From assembly GCA_033064195.1 (NCBI GenBank), contig JARBJD010000070.1:62001-126000 (forward strand): a DNA stretch of 64,000 bases. The letters are read 5' to 3'. The stretch's first letter is position 1. Each line of letters opens with the position of its first letter. This DNA is from Blattamonas nauphoetae (taxonomy: Eukaryota; Preaxostyla; Oxymonadida). Positions 58,819 through 64,000 of the stretch are shown here, one piece after another. Position numbers and translations under genes: made by a program. The notes under the pieces are model-generated. The model was not told the DNA's origin and made no database searches. It saw only the letters and a list, made by a program, of their open reading frames with translations.

Positions 58819-59238
58819 AGATGAAATCTGCAAGTGGAATCGACGAACAAGAAATGGAAGTTGAGAAGGTGGAAGAAGACGTTATCACACGATCGGACCA
58901 TCTCGTCGCATCTTCAGACCAAAATTTGCATGACATATCACAACCAGCATCAGTCAACAACAAGGAAGCTAACCAACTGATGATTGAACCACATAAAGTG
59001 ATTCCTGTTGAGAATCGAGTGGAGGCGATGAGTTGTGGTGGAGAGATGAAGACAGTTGTGGTGAACAAGATGGACACACTTTATGAAAGACTGCACACTT
59101 CGAAGATGGCGTTTGATCGGCGTCATGTTGAGCAGATGATTGTTCGAGGGATGATGCAGTTGATGGAGAAGCGACACGAAGAGACTGGTCTTCGACTGAG
59201 CTCGCACTGGGTTCTGTTCAACAGTCAGGGCGAAGTGT
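58819..59238 (+). pseudogene. Gene C segment 4: juxtamembrane and kinase N-part
   Basis: Acidic juxtamembrane sequence (EQEMEVEKVEEDV), then AMSCGGEMKTVVVNKMDTLY and GLRLSSHWVLFNSQGEV, the HRD-equivalent site without Asp. It ends in the 8-bp duplication CGAAGTGT at the hAT-like element. Confidence 0.75.
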
Positions 59239-60553
59239 GGCATGGGTTCGGTACGTAGGTTGAAGTTCGGCATGTACAATTGTTGGACAATTTTGGGAAA
59301 TTGGAAAATGCCGGAAAAAAGACAAACAAAATGCGAACCTTTTCTCCAGCCACAAATCATGTCATGTCACAGTACGACCCTTCCATTCGTCGCGATGTTG
59401 AGAGTTCTCTGTGAGAACGACAGACCATCAGCTGTTGATCCCATGTCAGAAACTGTGTTGGACCGTCAAACCTACCGAATTGGTCCCTCAATCAGATGTT
59501 TTTTGGATGGAGCGTGCTGATGACGAGATGGAGAAGAACGAAGTAGATGGGAGTACTCCGTTTTGGGGAAGGAAGTTTCTGTTGAAAGTGGACATCAATC
59601 GGCTTAAGAACGCGCAAGGGATCAACAAAGTTTCCCAATTCTCAAAATTGTCCAACAACTGTAGGTCAAAGGTTCGGAATGTAGGTCTGAGTTCGGCAGG
59701 TAGGTCATTGGGATGAAATGGATTGAGACGCATTTTTGGGTGTTGTGAAGATGAAATTGACGACATGTTTTACTGTTTGACTCTGATCTACTTGTTTTCA
59801 ACTCGTTTTCACAAAAAAATGAGAGAGCAACAAATGAAGGAAGAGTGAAAGGGAACATATATTAAACATCGTATCAAAATGGTCGAGATTTGTGTGACTA
59901 ATGTTGACGAAATATCCTTGATAGTCAGATCTGTCCACTTTCAAGTTGACTCGCTTTTCTATTTCTAGTCGTCAAACTGGATCATAAAACGGAAAATGCG
60001 GTTAATATGCTATAAATGAGTGACATTGAGGGTGAAAGTTAGGAATCGAGCAAGATATAGTGTCAAATCTGTGGATGATACAATGATCATCGATTCTGCT
60101 TCGACTATGTTGTACATCTCTTTTTTACATATTACATTCCCTTCAAATTCACCTTTAAGGCGTGATATTTCTATAATTCACATGATGAATTGACAATGAG
60201 AAAGAAAAACGAAATTTTGACCCATCACGAAAGTGTTTCGTTTTCATTTCTCATCTCTCCAATTTTCACTCATCATGTCGCAATCCTCCATTAAATCATC
60301 AATTAAATGTGAATATTTGACGTTTATTGTCAGTATCATCTCATAGGAACAGAAAAGTGACAAACTTTGAATCAGCAGGTTGATCATCTGTTCCATCGAG
60401 TTGAATTTATGAATGGATGAAATTTTCAAATCGTGTGTATTTTCACCCTGGTCACTGTATCGTGATCTTTCTGCATTTTGAACTCTTCAATTTAGCATGA
60501 AAAAGGAGAAAGACCTACGATCCGACCTTCGACCTACCATCCGAACCCATGCC
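59239..60553. mobile_element. hAT-like element, 8-bp TSD, non-autonomous
   Basis: Perfect 13-bp ends GGCATGGGTTCGG / CCGAACCCATGCC, with subterminal AGGT and TTCGG motifs in both orientations. CGAAGTGT is duplicated at 59231-59238 and 60554-60561. A second internal inverted repeat (GTTGGACAATTTTG and its complement, 59282-59655) suggests a nested or rearranged copy. There is no transposase. The 8-bp duplication fits hAT. Confidence 0.8.
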
Positions 60554-60561
60554 CGAAGTGT

Positions 60562-60708
60562 TTCTGAGATTGGGAAACGAACAAGTGGATATGAACGAGA
60601 AACACGCAGCCACGAGCACCCAGCCGAAAGTGAACGAAGACATTCGATGGCAAGCACCTGAGCAGAAGAGGCGAGAAGATGGAGAAGAGTCGAAGGAAGT
60701 GAATGCAG
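60562..60708 (+). pseudogene. Gene C segment 5
   Basis: 49 codons (FLRLGNEQVDMNEKHAATST.. to ..SKEVNA) including IRWQAPE, the APE-motif equivalent, between two hAT-like insertions. It ends in the duplicated GAATGCAG. Confidence 0.75.
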
Positions 60709-61120
60709 GGCAAAATCATACCCCGTGCCCCCTCACCGAAAATTTCAAATATGCCTATTTTCGATTAATAATCACACTTTTGATGAAATTTTGTGATTTT
60801 GAGGGCGAAAAGAAGCTGCCCATTTTGGCCCGATCCAGCCCATTATTTGTTTCAACACTTCACAAAGATCCTTTTTTCTATGGTACTTTTGAGAATTCAC
60901 CAATAGTCTTCACAGCCCCCCCTGCTCTTGAGCGGGGGGCTGTGAAGACTATCCGACATTATGAAAAAGTGTCTGGAAAAAGGATCGGGTGAAGTGTAGA
61001 TGAATTTATATCTCCAAAACCCGGTCTCAAATCGAAAAATAATTGCAAAAATATCGTGAAATGGAGTTAAATCAAGCAACTGTTAAAATATTGGAGGGGG
61101 GCACGGGGTCGGATTATGCC
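60709..61120. mobile_element. hAT-like foldback MITE, 8-bp TSD
   Basis: The ends GGCAAAATCATACCCCGTGC and (inverted) GGCATAATCCGACCCCGTGC match. GAATGCAG is duplicated at 60701-60708 and 61121-61128. The centre is a palindrome with a ~19-bp stem (ATAGTCTTCACAGCCCCCC, 60903-60921, with its complement 60934-60952) and symmetrical arms beyond it. Confidence 0.8.
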
Positions 61121-61128
61121 GAATGCAG

Positions 61129-61406
61129 GCCTGGTGTCAGTTTTTAGGCTTGGCCTTGTGTTGTATGAGATTGAGACTGGTCTTGTTCCGTTTGGCGAAA
61201 TGGATGAAGTGAATGCGAGTCGAGCACTTCACTCAGGAACGCTTCCGAAGATGGATGGTGTGAATACTGAGATGGCCGAATTGATCTCATCGTGCCTCTC
61301 TCTGACTCCTGCGACTCGCCCCTCGCTCTCCGCGATCGCCCTCTCCCTCTCAGAGATCCCCGAATCACATCCGCTTGGGCAGAATCAAAACTCGTTCATC
61401 TCCTGA
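61129..61406 (+). pseudogene. Gene C segment 6: end of kinase-like domain
   Basis: 92 codons and a TGA: GLVSVFRLGLVLYEIETGLV, PFGEMDEVNASRALH, and the C-lobe ATRPSLSAIALSLSEIPE. It matches the C-termini of genes A and B and of the 2414-7438 gene. It is the true 3' end of gene C. Confidence 0.8.
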
Positions 61407-61750
61407 AAGGCACATTTCACACCTCTCTTCATACTTCTCGATGGGTAGTGCTACGCGCAGTCCGCGTTTTGACTAGGGGCAGTCCGCGTTTTGGGCTAGG
61501 GGCAGTCCGACTTTTGCTAGGGGCAGTCCGCATACAACTAGGGGCAGTCCGTCAATTTTCCGGTTATTTTTGGTGATTCATTTGATTTTTCTGAAACAGT
61601 TAGCAAAATGAGGCATTTTGATATTGATATCCAGCGAATTCAAACCGAAATATGAGAAGACGACCATTGAAGGAGGACATTTTAGGATCTGACCGAATAT
61701 GAGAGATAACTGACATTCATAGTTAAAAGGAAATCCAGCAGGACATCAGA

Positions 61751-62700
61751 GTGGATTTCCCTCTGCCTCGATACAATCCATCCACCCTTTCATTCACTCC
61801 ACTTTCGGCCGAACCCCAAAAAAATCTGACCTTCCTTCAGAAAGTGTCGGAAGAATTCGAGAAGCAATCCTTCATCCGAACAGACATGTGGGATTCGCCC
61901 GATTCGCGATTCACCGCGGAAGAACAAAACTGCGACTGTTTTGGAAGATTACATTGGAAATCGCCCGTCTCTGCTGATGAGCGATGTCCGCGTGCCGATC
62001 ACACTCTCTTTCCGACCACTCAACCCCGCGCACCCCGTCTTCACTCGAGCAGCCCAACAGCGAGCAGTAAAGGCGAGAGCGACGATTCACACCGGCTCAG
62101 CCCAAACGAGTGAATTGGGAACGGAATGATGGTCTTTTGTGGAAAGACATTTCACTCGATTTCCAGAACACTTCGAAGAACGCCCTCTTCCGCAGGCCGA
62201 GCCACGCTCATCACCTCCCGACACTTCATTCAGTTGAGAACGACTTTTGGGTGGAAGAGGTGGAGAGACTACTCCGAGAGGAGTTAGCGAATCAGTCTGG
62301 TTCGGAAGATACCGACGACAATCCAGCAGTCGACGAGCCAGAAATGTTGACTCTGCCGCTGATGTTGAGGGCGAGGCTGGACTTTGAACAAAACCCACAG
62401 GAACGGTACCAGCGTCGTCCACTCCAACGCCTGCCTCGACGACCACAACCCCGATGGGCACGCGCCGTTGGAATTGGGAGTCTGCACGAGCTACCCCCGC
62501 AACCGCCACCGCCCTTCACCCACAACGCCACTCCCTTTGTGTTCGACGGACGAGAATTCGAGCGAGTGGACTTCACTCTGCCGCAGTACACACCGCTCAT
62601 TCACCATCGCCAGTCGGATCACGTGGGAGCTGATCGGCTGAGCCCGCACTCAGACAGCAAAGACGATGAGTCAACTTTCGCACAGTTATGTCCTGACTGA
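61751..62700 (+). pseudogene. Captured gene segment in the second Mutator-like element
   Basis: Three adjoining plus-strand frames look coding: 61751 onwards (LPRYNPSTLSFTPLSAEPQK), then around 61930-62130 (EDYIGNRPSLLMSDVRVPIT), then 62110-62700 (WVEEVERLLREELANQSGSE, a Pro/Arg-rich stretch, FDGREFERVDFTLPQYTPLI). Frame shifts or unrecognised introns separate them. No family is recognised. Confidence 0.4.
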
Positions 62701-63248
62701 GCAATCAGTATTTGAAGACATTCTGAACCAATTATGACGTTGTATCTTGTGGATTTTGTTTTTTGTTCACATTTGAAAGCTGAATTTTCCCTTTCTGAAG
62801 TGAATATGTGTCCAAATAGTCAGGCAATTGAGTGAATGAATTAATGAGGAAATAACAGGGTCGGTGAGTGATTAATCCCAAAACTAATCATCAATATACG
62901 GGAGAAGATGGAGAAATAAAAGATTTTTGCTCATAGTTTCACAATTGCTTTCATTCATTTCAAGAAACAGAGTCTACGAAAAAGTGGTTCACCCTGCATT
63001 GAAATGGAAACAGTATGGTCCAGTATCTCATTATCGCATCTTATCCTTCATTATCAATGTCATTTCGATTTGAGTGACCAAAACTATCACATATCTGTCA
63101 CAATTGGTCAGATCATACAAAATCCATCATCGACAGTCATCAATTCACAAATTATCCTATATTCACAGAATTTGAATAAAAGTATGTGTTATTGTGATCA
63201 TAGTGCAAACAAAGTAGTGAAATTTTGGAATAGTAACCCTGAAAACGA
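62701..63248. other. Transposon interior without a gene
   Basis: A+T-rich sequence between the captured segment and the right-end motif array of the Mutator-like element. Nothing recognised. Confidence 0.4.
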
Positions 63249-63365
63249 CGGACTGCCCCTAGTAATGTGCGGACTGCCACTAGCAAAAATGGACTGCCTC
63301 TAGCACAAAAAACGGACTGCCCCTAGTCAAAACGCGGACTGCGCGTAGCAACACCCCTTCTCGAT

Positions 63366-64000
63366 GTGTATGTCTTCGATCTCTGGATGAGCTCACCTTC
63401 CGTCGTTCATCTTTTCGTCTCATTTCATCTGTCTTGTTTTCTCGGCGTTCGTTCTGCTTCACTGCAGTTCTCACAATGCAATATCATTCTCTCGCCGTTC
63501 TCGTCCCCAACCTTCTCTTGACCGTTCCTTCTATCGGGGTGGCGGGAAAAACTTGGGCGGGCTCTTAGTCGATTCTGGCACTATTTAGCTTAATTTTCAC
63601 TTCATACAGTGCCTTTACATGTTTCCTATTTTCAAAAAACACCAAGTAAAAAAATCATTGTGTCCTGACCAGAGAGAACAGCGAGGTGAAAGATCAGATC
63701 TGAACGACTATGACTCTTTTTCTCAACAAAATGGAAAATTTCAGACATTTAGACTAATTTACACTCATTTCAGAAGAAGATGTAGCAATTGAATCAATAC
63801 ATGACAGGGAAATGTCATCTGTTTTTTTTCCAGAATCGTGATGATCATCCTTCCTTTGTCGTCAATTCGTAGTTTGATCTCCCAGCCAGTCATTGAACTG
63901 GCTGTGGCTTCTGTCCAGCACGGTGATTAAACATATCCTGATGAATAATGACCAAGATCCTGAAAACAACGTCGATGATCGAAAAAAATTGCAATTCAGT
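63366..64000. other. Flank after gene C, no gene seen
   Basis: The original downstream flank of gene C resumes after the 9-bp duplication. A T/C-rich stretch (63366-63500) is followed by A+T-rich sequence. No supported ORF or RNA gene to the window end. Confidence 0.4.

Larger units (their letters stand above)
41114..61406 (+). pseudogene. Gene C: beta-helix / TM / pseudokinase gene broken by four insertion events
   Basis: The coding pieces, in order, are 41114-42702, 44912-45171, 56018-58818, 58819-59238 (after a frameshift close to 58800), 60562-60708 and 61129-61406. They are separated by a Mutator-like element, a 10.8-kb DIRS-like composite, an hAT-like element and an hAT-like MITE. Ignoring the insertions and one copy of each duplication, the frame continues across every junction. 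The ectodomain, TM (LVTVLSCLLLALILVVVLC) and kinase-like tail (LSSHWVLFN, IRWQAPE, FRLGLVLYEIETG, ATRPSLSAI) match genes A and B. The first ~200 residues, including the signal peptide, are absent upstream of 41114. Confidence 0.8.
61443..63356. mobile_element. Mutator-like element, 9-bp TSD, second family member
   Basis: The ends GGGTAGTGCTACGCGCAGTC and (inverted) GGGTGTTGCTACGCGCAGTC, with arrays of CTAGGGGCAGTCCG-type motifs, match those of 11952-14761. CTTCTCGAT is duplicated at 61434-61442 and 63357-63365. It lies 36 bp after the gene C stop. The interior differs from the first copy and carries another coding-like segment; no transposase is seen. Confidence 0.85.

Noticed and set aside
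60903-60952. Transcription terminator hairpin
   Set aside because: It lies inside a foldback MITE within a disrupted gene; no run of T follows and eukaryotic genes do not use such terminators.
1-64000. tRNA or rRNA genes
   Set aside because: I saw no cloverleaf-like segment with conserved A/B boxes and no rRNA-like sequence, though a covariance search was not possible.

Overview
This is about 64 kb of a protist genome. I read it as an oxymonad (Preaxostyla) resembling Blattamonas nauphoetae. The reasons are: large membrane proteins with a beta-helix (pectin-lyase-like) ectodomain, one transmembrane helix and a degenerate kinase-like tail; paralogues of an ARM/HEAT-like family with an NWDEE start and a conserved SIWLAT block, which I recall from that organism; very short GT-AG introns of 30-36 nt; and a very heavy load of transposable elements. 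The species call is an inference from remembered protein families. TGA, TAA and TAG all look like stops.

Layout. 0-1.4 kb: coiled-coil/SPRY-like gene, cut at the window edge. 1.5-2.2 kb: a small inverted-repeat element. 2.4-7.4 kb: intact beta-helix/TM/pseudokinase gene (+). 8.2-11.4 kb: a multi-exon helical-repeat gene (-). 11.7-17.9 kb: two adjacent ARM-like paralogues, each broken by a DNA transposon and each 353 codons long once the insertion is ignored. 19.3-23.4 kb: a second beta-helix/pseudokinase gene (A, -) with one in-frame TGA. 24.0-40.4 kb: a paralogue (B, -) split by a 13-kb insertion that holds a 7.6-kb satellite array of ~93-bp monomers, a retroelement fossil and an 860-bp MITE. 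41.1-61.4 kb: a third gene (C, +) cut by a Mutator-like element, a 10.8-kb composite element (itself carrying a Tigger/pogo transposon, tandem repeats and an ABC-transporter fragment) and two hAT-like elements, plus one frameshift. 61.4-63.4 kb: another Mutator-like element.

Main finding. The two very large insertions, in genes B and C, share an architecture. Both have inverted terminal repeats, no target-site duplication, and an internal region that is the reverse complement of the right end joined to the left end. That is the internal complementary region expected of DIRS-type tyrosine-recombinase retrotransposons. Both begin with a 21-nt hairpin of the same design. Other insertions have clean target duplications: 9 bp (Mutator-like, several carrying what look like captured host gene pieces with introns), 8 bp (hAT-like), TA (pogo) and 4 bp (the MITE). 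The coding parts of genes B and C stay in one frame across almost every insertion, so most insertions appear young.
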